64,000 nucleotides of DNA. Source: Curtobacterium sp. VKM Ac-1393 (GTDB taxonomy: Bacteria; Actinomycetota; Actinomycetes; Actinomycetales; Microbacteriaceae). The translations under genes and the position numbers were made by a program. Numbering within the stretch: the first letter of the stretch is position 1; every line of letters begins with the position of its first letter. Shown in pieces: positions 1 to 8,668 of this stretch. The notes beneath the pieces are model-generated. The model ran no database searches and was not told the DNA's origin. It saw only the letters and a program-made list of their open reading frames with translations. Where the stretch lies: assembly GCF_015350995.1 (NCBI RefSeq), contig NZ_JADKRW010000001.1, positions 509,702-573,701 of the forward strand, written 5' to 3'.

Positions 1-1197
1 CGAGACACGGTGCGCCTTCCGCCGCAGGAGCGACAGCGGCGGGAACACGATGACGATGATCGCGAGCTGCACCGCCTCGATGCCCACGTTGAAGATGAGC
101 AGGGACACGAGGAGTTGCCACGAGAACGCCTCGTGGATGCCCAGCGCGCCGGCGAACCCGAGCCCGTGGATGAGTCCGAACGCGAACACCACGACCAGCC
201 GCGTCCAGCCGGCACGGTCGAGCGAGAAGTGCCCGTGCTCGCCGACCACGAGTTCGTCGGCCTTGGACCGTCGCCGCCAGAGCCGCCACAGGTACCAGCC
301 GGCCACCGCGGCGATCGACAGCGCGATGAGCGGTTCGACGACGATCGCGGGCGGACTGACCACTCCGAGCGCGGCGAGGATGAACGTGATGGAGTGCGCG
401 ATCGTGAAGGCCGAAGCGGTGAAGACCACCTCGCGCAGGCGCCGTGACCCGGCGATGAGCGCGACGAGGAACAGGATGTGGTCGATCCCGGACAGCAGGT
501 GCTCGGCGCCGAGGCGGAAGAACTCCCAGAAACGCTGCCCGGCGGACTGCTCGGTCGAGAAGGACGGCTGCGAGGCGTCGAGCGTCGCCGACCCCTGCTT
601 CGCGTCCACGTCGTAGGTGACGATCGTCTTCGTGTCGCGGACGAAGGTCTCGCTGTCCGGGAACAGCGTCGACGTCACGACGTGCCCGGTCTGTGTCTCC
701 GACGGCTCCGGGCAGCTGAAGTCCGCCGACACGTGGGCGTACGGCACCTCGTCCTGCAGGTCGACCGTGACGCGGTCGCCGAGCACACCCGTGCATGCCT
801 GCCCACCCGCGCCGGTCACCGAGAACCGGTCGAACACGTACTTCGCGATCGTGTCGGTGTGGGACTCGGCGGCCGACACCATGCCGGGGAAGTCCCCGTC
901 GTCCCACGCCGTCTGGCCCTGCGTGTGGAGGGCGTCGTCGTGTTCGCTCGTGGCGACCGACACGAGCATCAGGTCGTACTCGAGCCCGAGCTCCGCGTGG
1001 ACGACCGTCGGCTTCGTGGACGTCACCTTCGCGTAGACCACCGAGCTGAAGCCGTGCGCCGATGCCGGCGACGACCCGCCCAGCACGCCGACCACGACCA
1101 CCCCGAGCAGCAGGAGCGCGGCGACGACGCGCGCGAACGGACGACGCGGACGGGCAGGGCGGGAGCGCAGCAGCGCGACGGTGGTTCCGGAGATCAC
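1..1197 (-). CDS. HupE/UreJ family membrane protein (3' end cut by window)
   Basis: Reading the minus strand from a GTG at 1197 gives an open frame that runs off position 1. It begins with a basic stretch and a hydrophobic segment ending SSPASAHG, a likely signal peptide. An exported domain of roughly 190 residues follows, then membrane segments with the HupE/UreJ-type motifs HLLSGIDHILF and FGLIHGLGFAGALG. The family is linked to nickel, cobalt or other metal permeation, but substrates are mostly untested. The exported domain plus membrane domain matches the actinobacterial HupE/UreJ_2 type. No clear ribosome binding site precedes the GTG, so the start is uncertain. It diverges from the lipoprotein gene at 1321. 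Family call good; function inferred only. Confidence 0.8.
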   Translation of the reverse strand, partial: MISGTTVALLRSRPARPRRPFARVVAALLLLGVVVVGVLGGSSPASAHGFSSVVYAKVTSTKPTVVHAELGLEYDLMLVSVATSEHDDALHTQGQTAWDDGDFPGMVSAAESHTDTIAKYVFDRFSVTGAGGQACTGVLGDRVTVDLQDEVPYAHVSADFSCPEPSETQTGHVVTSTLFPDSETFVRDTKTIVTYDVDAKQGSATLDASQPSFSTEQSAGQRFWEFFRLGAEHLLSGIDHILFLVALIAGSRRLREVVFTASAFTIAHSITFILAALGVVSPPAIVVEPLIALSIAAVAGWYLWRLWRRRSKADELVVGEHGHFSLDRAGWTRLVVVFAFGLIHGLGFAGALGIHEAFSWQLLVSLLIFNVGIEAVQLAIIVIVFPPLSLLRRKAHRVS

Positions 1198-1320
1198 CGA
1201 GCAGACGATGCGGCCCCCGGACGACCGGCAGGTGAACAGGTGGTGACCAGCAGCGGGCCAGGTCCCGCACAGCCACCGCGACCGGCCCGGCGGGCCACCC
1301 CGGCGTGTTTCGATGATCCG

Positions 1321-2037
1321 GTGACCCGCACCGCCCGGACGACCGCCCTGCTGACCGCCGTCGCCCTCGTCGGCGCCGGCACCGCAGTGCTGGCCGGCTG
1401 CTCGACCGGCGCAGGAGCAGGCACAGGCACCAGCAGCAGCACCGGCACCGGAGCGGGACCGTCCGCAACGGCGGGCACGCTCGGCGCGGGTTTCTCCGAC
1501 CCGACCCAGCCGCCGGCTCCCGAGGCCACCATCCACCCGCAGCCGGGTTCGTGGTCCGGGGTGCATGCTCCGGCCGACTACGACGTCGTGCTGCTGTCCG
1601 ATGCCGGCGACGCCGACGGTGCACCGACCCGCACCCTCGTCGACGCCGTGGAGTCGTGGGCGTCGGACGAGGACGTCTCCGTCACGACGGTGACGGCGAA
1701 GGACCCCGACGACCGCATCGCCGCCGTGACCCGTGCGGTCGCCGCGGAGCCCGACCTGGTCATCAGCGTCGGCAACCACATGGTCGACCCCCTCGCCGCC
1801 GTGTCACCGACGGCGCTGCACCAGCAGTTCCTGGTCGTCGGCGCCGAGGTCGCCGAGCCGACGTCGAACGTCACCGCTACCGACTGGACCGGCGGCGGCT
1901 TCCGCGGCGAGGGGCTCGGCCCGTCGAGCCACTACGACCCGTCGACCTTCACCGACGAGCGCGCCGACCGTGCGCTGCGCGCCGGCCTCGCGGCGGTCCT
2001 GCACGACCTGCGCGGCATCGTCGTCTGGGTGCGCTGA
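1321..2037 (+). CDS. BMP/PnrA-like lipoprotein, periplasmic-binding fold (hypothetical)
   Basis: A 238-residue protein starting at GTG 1321. Residues 1-27 form a lipoprotein signal with lipobox LAGC (Cys27), followed by a long Gly/Ser/Thr linker. The rest has short beta-alpha elements such as YDVVLLSD and DLVISVGNHMVDP that resemble a BMP/PnrA-type periplasmic binding fold, but it is shorter than the usual 300-350 residues. It is probably anchored outside the membrane. No transporter gene sits next to it on the same strand. The open frame extends far upstream to 478, but that part is antisense to the HupE gene and is not coding. The start is chosen because the signal peptide begins there. Function unknown. 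Confidence 0.7.
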   Translation: MTRTARTTALLTAVALVGAGTAVLAGCSTGAGAGTGTSSSTGTGAGPSATAGTLGAGFSDPTQPPAPEATIHPQPGSWSGVHAPADYDVVLLSDAGDADGAPTRTLVDAVESWASDEDVSVTTVTAKDPDDRIAAVTRAVAAEPDLVISVGNHMVDPLAAVSPTALHQQFLVVGAEVAEPTSNVTATDWTGGGFRGEGLGPSSHYDPSTFTDERADRALRAGLAAVLHDLRGIVVWVR

Positions 2038-2049
2038 CCCGGCACCCGC

Positions 2050-2973
2050 CTACGCCGGCTCGACCTCCGGCACCAGCGCCCGCACCTGCGCCGCCGCACC
2101 GAGCGCCACCGCGTCCGACCCGAGGGTCGACTGCGCCAGCCGGATCGTCGCGCCGCTGACGGGTGGCTCGGCCGCGATCGCCGCAGTGATCGCCGGTTCG
2201 AGCAGGTCCCACGACCGGGCGATGCCGCCGCCGATGACGATCGTGGTGACGTCGAGGATCCCCGCGGTGAGCAGGGCGGCGCGCGCCAGTCCCCACCCCG
2301 CGGCCTGGAAGACGGCAGCGGCGTCCGTGTCGCCGGCACGCGCCGCGACCGCGACGTCGCGGGCCGACAGCCGTCGCCCGGACCGTTCGGCGTACCGGTC
2401 GGCGATGCCGCGGGCGCCGGCGATGGTCTCGAGGTGACCGATCTGTCCGCAGGTGCAGGTCGCATCGCCGAAGCCCGGCACGTGGCCGATCTCGCCGGCG
2501 GCGCCGCGCGGCCCCGCGAAGAGCTGTCCACCGAGCACGAGGGCCCCGCCGACCCCGGTGCCGAGGGTCATGCCGAGCACGTCGGACTCCCCCACGACGG
2601 CGCCCGTCGCGATCTCGCCGAGCAGGAACGCGTTCACGTCGTTGTCGAGGGTCGCGGGAACGCCGAGGGCGTCGTGGACCGCGTTGGTCACGCCGTAACC
2701 GGCCCAGCCGGTGAACGAGTTGCCCGTCACCAGGACCGTTCCGGTGGTCGCGTCGACCACGCCGGCCGCGCCCACCCCGACACCCGCCAAGGAGGCCCGG
2801 TGCCGGACGAGCAGGCCCGTCACCGCCCCGACGGCGGCCGTCACGATCGCCGCCCCGCCCGAGTGGGCGGGCGTCGGCAGGTCGACACGGTCGATGACCT
2901 CGAGGTCGGGGGTCGTCAGGACGACCTTGGTGTTCGTGCCGCCCACGTCGACGCCGGCGATCACCCGGGTCAC
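2050..2973 (-). CDS. ROK family sugar kinase
   Basis: A 307-residue ROK-family kinase, expected to phosphorylate a sugar or amino sugar with ATP in the cytoplasm. The N-terminus has the phosphate-binding signature GVDVGGTNTK. DNDVNAF in mid-protein holds the sugar-binding acid, TLGTGVGGAL is the second glycine-rich loop, and TCTCGQIGHLE is the ROK zinc region. The zinc motif is unusual: the third cysteine of the usual CxCGxxGCxE is His. The GTG start overlaps the stop of the ABC ATPase gene by four bases (GTGA), so it is translated as the last gene of the importer operon and probably acts on the imported sugar part. It could be glucokinase-like or specific for N-acetylated sugars; the sequence does not decide. 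Confidence 0.88.
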   Translation of the reverse strand: MTRVIAGVDVGGTNTKVVLTTPDLEVIDRVDLPTPAHSGGAAIVTAAVGAVTGLLVRHRASLAGVGVGAAGVVDATTGTVLVTGNSFTGWAGYGVTNAVHDALGVPATLDNDVNAFLLGEIATGAVVGESDVLGMTLGTGVGGALVLGGQLFAGPRGAAGEIGHVPGFGDATCTCGQIGHLETIAGARGIADRYAERSGRRLSARDVAVAARAGDTDAAAVFQAAGWGLARAALLTAGILDVTTIVIGGGIARSWDLLEPAITAAIAAEPPVSGATIRLAQSTLGSDAVALGAAAQVRALVPEVEPA

Positions 2974-4712
2974 GAGGTCACCGCCGCGAGCGAGGCGAGG
3001 CGTTCGGTCCGGCGCTGCCGTTGCAGGATCGGGTCCGGCACGGGCACCGCCGCGAGCAGGCGTCGGGTGTAGTCGGTGGTGGGGTGCAGCAGCGTCGTGC
3101 CGGTGGTGCCCTGCTCCTCGACGACGCCCTGGCGCATCACGACGACGCGCTCGGCGAAGTGCTGCACCACGGCCAGGTCGTGCGAGACGAACAGGCACGC
3201 GAACCCCAGGTCGTCCTGGAGTTCGCCGAGGACCTCGAGCACGGTCTCCTGCACGCTGACGTCGAGCGCCGAGGTCGGTTCGTCGGCGACGAGCAACCGC
3301 GGCTCGAGCACCAGGGCGCGGGCGAGCGAGACCCGCTGACGCTGACCGCCCGACAGCTCCCGGGGCGCACGCGAGGCGAGCGACCGCGGCAGCCGGACGG
3401 CGTCGAGCACCTCGTCGATCCGGCGACGACGATCAGCCGACGGCATCCCGCGGCGGTGCACGGCGAGCGGTTCGGCGATGCACTCCGCCACGGACATCCG
3501 GGCGTCGAGCGAGGCCACGGGGTCCTGCAGCACGACGCCGATGCCGGACCGGAGGGCCCGCCGATCGCGCCCACGGGCACTGCGCAGGTCCTGCCCGAAC
3601 AGCGACACGGTGCCGGACGTCGGTGTGACCAGCCCGAGCGCCACCCGGGCCGCGGTGGACTTGCCGGAGCCGGACTCGCCGACCAGGCCGACCGTCTCGC
3701 CCGCGTGCACGGCGATGTCGATCCCCTGCAACGCGTGGACGGCGCGCGCCCCGCGCCCGAACGTCACCGTGACGTCCCGCAGGTCGACCACCGGGGCCGC
3801 CCCGGGCCTCCCGGCCGCCGCACCCGACTCGTGCAGCTCGGAAGACGCCGGCGTCTGCGCATCACGCCCCTGAATCTGGAGGCGTCTCGCCGACTCGGCG
3901 GCGTCGGGCGAAGACGCCGGCGTCTCGAGCCGTGGCACCGCGGCGAGCAGCCGCTTCGTGTAGTCGTGCTCCGGACGGAGCAGGACGTCCTCGACGCTGC
4001 CGGTCTCGACGATCTCGCCCTGCAGCATGACCGCGACGCGGTCGGCGAAGTCCGCGACGACCCCCATGTTGTGCGTCACGAGCAGCACGCCGGTGCCGGT
4101 GTCGACGGCGAGCTTCCGGAGCAGCTCGAGGATCTCGGCCTGCACCGTCACGTCGAGTGCCGTCGTCGGCTCGTCGGCGATGAGCAGCTTCGGCGAGTTC
4201 GCGATCGCCATCGCGATCACCACACGCTGCCGCTGCCCGCCGGACAACTGGAAGGGGAACGACCGCGCCCGCTGCTCCGGCGACGGGATCCCGACGCGAC
4301 GGAGCAGGTCGACGGCCTCGGTCGCGGCCTGCGCGGCGGTGACCGTGCGGTGGTTCCGGATCACCTCGGCGATCTGCGCGCCGACCCGGGTGAGCGGGTC
4401 GAGGGCCGTCGCGGGCTCCTGGAAGACCATCGACACCGTCGAGCCCCGCAGCGCGCGGAGCGACGGTTCGGGAGCGCCGACGACCTCGTGACCGGCGACG
4501 AGCGCGCTGCCAGTCGCGGTCGCGTTGCCGGACAGCAACCCCATCGCGGCGAGCGCCACCGTGGACTTGCCGGAGCCGGACTCGCCGACCAGCGCGAGCG
4601 TCTCGCCGGGTGCGACCGTCAGGGACACGCCCCGGACGGCCGACACGGTGCCGGACTCGGTGCTGAACGAGACGCCGAGGTCGGTCGTCTGCAGGATCGG
4701 TTCGGTGGTCAT
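2970..4712 (-). CDS. Dipeptide/oligopeptide ABC transporter, fused double ATPase
   Basis: A 580-residue protein carrying two complete ABC ATPase domains in tandem, equivalent to DppD plus DppF fused. Each half has a Walker A GESGSGKST, a signature LSGGQRQR, a Walker B ending in DEPT and an H-loop (VTHN, VSHD). The two domains are joined by a linker around residues 255-300. C-terminal oligopeptide-type extensions (DYTKRLLAAVP and DYTRRLLAAVP) follow each domain. It energises uptake through the two permeases encoded upstream. The ATG at 4712 shares one base with the stop of the permease gene (TGATG). Longer upstream reading is antisense or permease sequence and was excluded. The substrate could be a peptide or an amino-sugar conjugate. 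Confidence 0.93.
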   Translation of the reverse strand: MTTEPILQTTDLGVSFSTESGTVSAVRGVSLTVAPGETLALVGESGSGKSTVALAAMGLLSGNATATGSALVAGHEVVGAPEPSLRALRGSTVSMVFQEPATALDPLTRVGAQIAEVIRNHRTVTAAQAATEAVDLLRRVGIPSPEQRARSFPFQLSGGQRQRVVIAMAIANSPKLLIADEPTTALDVTVQAEILELLRKLAVDTGTGVLLVTHNMGVVADFADRVAVMLQGEIVETGSVEDVLLRPEHDYTKRLLAAVPRLETPASSPDAAESARRLQIQGRDAQTPASSELHESGAAAGRPGAAPVVDLRDVTVTFGRGARAVHALQGIDIAVHAGETVGLVGESGSGKSTAARVALGLVTPTSGTVSLFGQDLRSARGRDRRALRSGIGVVLQDPVASLDARMSVAECIAEPLAVHRRGMPSADRRRRIDEVLDAVRLPRSLASRAPRELSGGQRQRVSLARALVLEPRLLVADEPTSALDVSVQETVLEVLGELQDDLGFACLFVSHDLAVVQHFAERVVVMRQGVVEEQGTTGTTLLHPTTDYTRRLLAAVPVPDPILQRQRRTERLASLAAVTS

Positions 4713-5605
4713 CAGCGGCCCCTCACGTCGAAGGCGTCCCGGAGTCCGTCGCCCACGGCGTTGAACGCGCAGACGATCAGGATCACGGCCAGACCCGGCG
4801 GCACGATGAGCCACCAGTGTCCGGAGTACGCGGCGGTGAGTCCCGCCGAGAGCATGCCGCCCCAGTCCGTCGCGGGCGGCTGCACGCCGAGCCCGAGGTA
4901 CGAGACGTAGGCGACGAGCAGGATCGCGTCGGCCACCTGGAAGGTGGCGGCGACGACGATCGTGGACACCGAGTTCGGCAGCAGGTGCTTGCCGATGGCG
5001 CGGGCGTGCGAGCCGCCGATCGCGCGCAGGGTGAGCACGTAGTCGCGGTTCTTCAGCGTCAGGGTCTCCGCGCGGATCAACCGCGACGGCACCAGCCACG
5101 AGACCAGCCCGAGGATCAGGATGAGCCCGGCGACACCGGGGGTCGTGATCGCCGAGATGACGAGCAGGATGAACAGCGCCGGGATCGCGATGCCCGCGTC
5201 GACCACGCGCATCATCAGGGCGTCGACCCAGCCGCCGACGTAGCCGGCGACGGAGCCCCACAGGGTGCCGACGACGGTGGCCAGGACCCCGGCGGCGATG
5301 CTGACCATCAGGGACACCTTGCCGCCGTACATCAGCCGGCCGAGCACGTCGTGGCCGACGGCGTCGGTGCCGAGCCAGTGCGCCGCGCTCGGTCCCTGGT
5401 TCGCCTGCTCGAGCAGGGTGTGGGTCTGGTCGGTCGGGTACAGGAACGGTCCGACGAAGCAGAACAGGACGATGACGACGATCACGGCCAGGCCGATCAC
5501 GGCGAGCGTGTTGCTCCGGAACCGGCGGGCGGCGAGCCGGAACCCGGTGGCCGCGACGGTGACGGGAGCGCCCGGGGCTTCCGGTGCCAGTTGTACGGCG
5601 CTCAT
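4712..5605 (-). CDS. ABC transporter permease, DppC type
   Basis: A 297-residue inner-membrane permease of the dipeptide/oligopeptide class. The N-terminal region has the OppC-like segment followed by a hydrophobic helix. The periplasmic loop contains HWLGTDAVGHDVLGRLMYGG, the hallmark of the C-type permease, and the EAA loop is around RAIGGSHARAIGKHLLPN. About six membrane helices are visible. Its ATG at 5605 overlaps the stop of the upstream permease gene (ATGA). It forms the translocation pore with the DppB-type partner. Confidence 0.93.
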   Translation of the reverse strand: MSAVQLAPEAPGAPVTVAATGFRLAARRFRSNTLAVIGLAVIVVIVLFCFVGPFLYPTDQTHTLLEQANQGPSAAHWLGTDAVGHDVLGRLMYGGKVSLMVSIAAGVLATVVGTLWGSVAGYVGGWVDALMMRVVDAGIAIPALFILLVISAITTPGVAGLILILGLVSWLVPSRLIRAETLTLKNRDYVLTLRAIGGSHARAIGKHLLPNSVSTIVVAATFQVADAILLVAYVSYLGLGVQPPATDWGGMLSAGLTAAYSGHWWLIVPPGLAVILIVCAFNAVGDGLRDAFDVRGR

Positions 5606-6561
5606 GCGCGGTCCGCCTTCACTCTGGGATCGATCAAGGACTGCACCACGTCGGCGAGCAGGGTGCCGATGACGGTGGCGATCGAGATGACGAGGACGCA
5701 ACCGAGCAGGGTCGGGTAGTCCGACGACTGCGCGGCGTTCCAGAACAGCAGGCCCATGCCGGGGTAGTTGAACAGCTGCTCGGTGACGAGTGCGCCGCCG
5801 AACAGCACGGGCAGGTAGTAGCCGAGCATCGCGACGACGGGCGTCAGCGAGTTCCGGAACACGTGGCGGCGCAGGATCGTCATCGTCGACGCTCCGCCGG
5901 CGCGCGCGGTGCGGACGTAGTCCTCTTGCAGGTTCTCGAGCGTCGAGGCCCGCATGTACCGGCTGAACACGGCGATCATCGCGAGCGCTCCGGTGACGAC
6001 GGGCAGGACGAGCCCGGCCGGGTCCTGGAACACCTCGGCCAGCGTGGTGCCGCTCGGCGCCTGCGACGGCAGCCACGGCAGCTGCTGGCTGAAGACGATG
6101 ATCAGGAGGAGCCCGAGGAAGAACGCGGGCGTCGAGTAGAAGACGAAGGCCAGCGCGGTGGCGGCGTAGTCGACGGCACCGTTGCGGCGGGCGGCCTGGA
6201 GCATGCCGACCGGGATCGCGATGACGAGCCCGAGCACAGCGGAGATGCCGGTCAGCACGAGGGTCTTCGGCAGGCGCTCGGCGATGAGCTGCGAGACCGG
6301 CTCGTTGAGCGTGTACGAGGTGCCGAGGTCGCCGGTGAGCAGGCGTCCGAGGAACCGCAGGTACTGCACGGGCAGGGCCTGGTCGAGTCCCTGCGACTGG
6401 TTGAACGCGGTGATCTGCGCGGGCGTCGCGGAGACGCCGAGGACGCCGCGTGCGGGTCCGCCGGGCAGCGCGTGCAGCAGGCAGAACACCACGATCGTGA
6501 CGATGAGGATCACCGCGAGCGCCTGCAGGACGCGCCTGGTGAGGTAGAGGACTGTGGTCAT
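5602..6561 (-). CDS. ABC transporter permease, DppB type
   Basis: A 319-residue inner-membrane permease of the DppB/OppB class. It starts with the typical N-terminal helix (LTRRVLQALAVILIV) and the segment LPGGPARGVLG. It has the mid-protein loop DLGTSYTLNEPVSQLI and an EAA loop in TARAGGASTMTILRRHVFRNSLTP, and ends in DPRVKADRA, close to the usual family end. The ATG at 6561 lies 97 bases after the binding-protein gene, with a strong hairpin in between, so permease expression may be lower than that of the binding protein. Pairs with the C-type permease downstream. Confidence 0.93.
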   Translation of the reverse strand: MTTVLYLTRRVLQALAVILIVTIVVFCLLHALPGGPARGVLGVSATPAQITAFNQSQGLDQALPVQYLRFLGRLLTGDLGTSYTLNEPVSQLIAERLPKTLVLTGISAVLGLVIAIPVGMLQAARRNGAVDYAATALAFVFYSTPAFFLGLLLIIVFSQQLPWLPSQAPSGTTLAEVFQDPAGLVLPVVTGALAMIAVFSRYMRASTLENLQEDYVRTARAGGASTMTILRRHVFRNSLTPVVAMLGYYLPVLFGGALVTEQLFNYPGMGLLFWNAAQSSDYPTLLGCVLVISIATVIGTLLADVVQSLIDPRVKADRA

Positions 6562-6599
6562 GCTGCTTCCGTCGTTCGGATGGTTGCGTGAGCCGGTCG

Positions 6600-6636
6600 G
6601 GAGGCGCGGTGCGGGTCGGACCCGCACCGCGCCTCC
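6600..6636 (-). terminator. Hairpin between binding-protein gene and permease gene
   Basis: Two 18-base arms (6600-6617 and 6619-6636) are exact inverted repeats around a single base, containing GGAGGCGCGGTGCGGGTC. It lies between the binding-protein stop and the permease start, so it probably acts as an attenuating terminator or mRNA-stabilising stem that makes the binding protein more abundant than the permeases. There is no clear T-run. Confidence 0.6.
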
Positions 6637-6657
6637 GCGGATGGTCGCGTCAGCGAC

Positions 6658-8451
6658 CTACTTGGTCCACTTCCACTGAGCCGGGTGGAAGTTGGCGAGC
6701 GAGTCCTGGTCGAACCCGGACAGGCCCTTCTTGACGACCGAGATCTGGTAGTCGGGGCTCGGCAGCCAGATCACCGGCAGGTCCTTCGCGACCGCGGCGC
6801 TGTAGTCCTGCACGGCGGTGGCGTCGGTCGAGGTGGTGGTCGCGTCGATCAGGTCGTCGACCTGCTTGTTCGAGTAGCTGCCGAAGTTCGCCGATCCGCC
6901 GGTCTGGAACAGCGACTCACCGGTCGGGTAGGCCGGGAAGTACCAGCTGCCCGCGGTGCCGAAGAACGACAGGTCCCAGTCGCAGCTGGCCTCGTCGCTC
7001 GTGCACGTCGGGGTCTGCGACAGGACGCTCGACACCGGCGCGGTCTTGATGGTGAAGCCGATGCCGGTCTTCGCGAGCGAGGACTGGATCGCGCTCATCA
7101 TGTTGTCGGTCACGGTCGAGCCGGACTGCGACAGCACGCCCATGGTGAACTTCGTGCCGTCCTTCACACCCTCGCCGCACTGGCTGGCCGAGGTGCCGGG
7201 GTCGGTGCAGACCATGGTGCCGCCCTGCTCCTCCCAGCCGTGGCTGGTCAGCAGGTCCTTGGCCTTCGAGGTGCTGAACGGGTACGGGTTGTCCTTCTGC
7301 ACGTCGGAGACGTAGTCGGACTCCTGCGCCTGCGGGATCGGGCCGTAGGTCGAGGTGGCGGTGCCGTTGAAGACGACCTTCGACAGCGACTTCTGGTCGA
7401 TCGACATCTGCACGGCCTGGCGGGCGTACAGCTGCTTGAAGACGGCGCCCATGTCCGGGTTGTTGAAGTTGTACGGCATGTACGTGATGGCCCAGCCGGT
7501 CCAGGGCTTCACCTCGTAGCCCTTCGCCGTGAAGGACGACTCCTGGTCCATGTCCGTGGCGTTGATGTAGCCGTAGTCGACCTCGCCGGAGCGGACCGCG
7601 TTCACCTCGGCGTCGGCCGTCGTGAAGGGCAGCAGGTTGACGGTCGTGATGGAGGGCTTCTCGCCGCCGTCGTACTTCGTGTTCGCCGTCAGGGTGACCT
7701 TGCCGGCGGTGGTGAACGTCTTCACGCCGTAGGGGCCGGAGATGGTCTTCCACAGGTCGTCGGTGGCGTAGTCCGAGATCTTGCCGGCCGCGGTGTTCAG
7801 GTACTTCCAGACCTGCTTCGCGCCGGCCGTGGTCTCGTCGGCGTTCGTGACCTTCGCGCTCGCGCTGGTCTTGTCCCAGGCGTGCTGCGGCAGCGGGATG
7901 ATGTGGCTCAGCTGGTTGGCGAGCATCCAGTCCGAGTTGTAGGCCTTGTCGAACGTGATCGTGAAGTGCGTGTCGTCAACGGCCTTGAACGACGTCCAGT
8001 TGTCCGGCGCCTTGCCCTTCGAGTACGAGCCCCACTGGTCCTTGTTCGCCTTGATCAGGTTGAACCAGAACCCGACGTCGCGGCTCGTGATCGCCTCGCC
8101 GTCGGACCAGTGCCGGTCGCCGAGCGTCATCGTGACGCTCTTGCCGTCGTCGGCGAACTTCGCGTCGGTGGCGACGGAGCCCGCCTTGTTCCACGCGATC
8201 TTGCCGGTCGAGCCGTCGTACGCGACGAGGGGTTCGTACAGCGACTGGGCGATGGAGCCGTTGTTCGTGTTGAGGTGCGCGGCGGTGCCGATCGGAAGGA
8301 TCCAGTTCGGCGTGAAGTTCGCGGGCAGGGCGTAGTCGATCTCGTCCGTGTTGCTCGGGGCGGCGTTCCCGCCTCCGGAACAGCCGGCGAGCAGGGCGCT
8401 CACGGCGATCGCTGCGCCGGCGATGAGCGCCAGGCGGCGGGGCTTGGTCAT
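6658..8451 (-). CDS. ABC transporter substrate-binding lipoprotein (SBP family 5)
   Basis: A 597-residue lipoprotein of the oligopeptide-binding class. The signal peptide ends in lipobox LAGC (Cys24), and the mature part shows family-5 features: IAQSLYEPLVAYDG near the N-terminus, RHWSDGEAITSRDV, and YARQAVQMSIDQKSL in the middle. It captures the substrate outside the membrane for the permeases downstream. The ATG at 8451 has the ribosome site AGGAG eight bases upstream. It is the first gene of the minus arm and diverges from the ROK regulator, whose product probably controls it. The binding pocket cannot be read for specificity; peptides, nickel-type ligands or oligosaccharides are all known for the family. 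Confidence 0.92.
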   Translation of the reverse strand: MTKPRRLALIAGAAIAVSALLAGCSGGGNAAPSNTDEIDYALPANFTPNWILPIGTAAHLNTNNGSIAQSLYEPLVAYDGSTGKIAWNKAGSVATDAKFADDGKSVTMTLGDRHWSDGEAITSRDVGFWFNLIKANKDQWGSYSKGKAPDNWTSFKAVDDTHFTITFDKAYNSDWMLANQLSHIIPLPQHAWDKTSASAKVTNADETTAGAKQVWKYLNTAAGKISDYATDDLWKTISGPYGVKTFTTAGKVTLTANTKYDGGEKPSITTVNLLPFTTADAEVNAVRSGEVDYGYINATDMDQESSFTAKGYEVKPWTGWAITYMPYNFNNPDMGAVFKQLYARQAVQMSIDQKSLSKVVFNGTATSTYGPIPQAQESDYVSDVQKDNPYPFSTSKAKDLLTSHGWEEQGGTMVCTDPGTSASQCGEGVKDGTKFTMGVLSQSGSTVTDNMMSAIQSSLAKTGIGFTIKTAPVSSVLSQTPTCTSDEASCDWDLSFFGTAGSWYFPAYPTGESLFQTGGSANFGSYSNKQVDDLIDATTTSTDATAVQDYSAAVAKDLPVIWLPSPDYQISVVKKGLSGFDQDSLANFHPAQWKWTK

Positions 8452-8542
8452 GCGGTGTCTCCTAGTGCGTGGGAGTTCTGGGGAGGTGGAGCACACGTGC
8501 CGAGCGGCACGGACACAGTCAATGGCCAAAGCGGTTGGAAAA

Positions 8543-8556
8543 ACAAACATGTTCGT
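8543..8556. promoter_or_regulatory. Near-palindromic site, candidate ROK operator
   Basis: ACAAACATGTTCGT matches its own reverse complement at 12 of 14 positions around a perfect AACATGTT core. It sits in the only AT-rich patch of the 217-base region between the divergent binding-protein and ROK-regulator genes. Operators of ROK repressors are typically AT-rich palindromes placed like this, but direct evidence is lacking. Confidence 0.4.
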
Positions 8557-8668
8557 GTAAAAACTGCGTTTCTGCCGTTCAGGCGAAAGGGTGAACCGGT
8601 CATTCCGCCGGTTAGGCTCCGGGTGTTCGGTCGGTTCGACCGTCGTTTCACCCGGATTGGAGAAAGTC

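Noticed and set aside
478-1320. Upstream extension of the lipoprotein frame
   Set aside because: It is antisense to the HupE/UreJ gene; the signal peptide and lipobox place the start at 1321.
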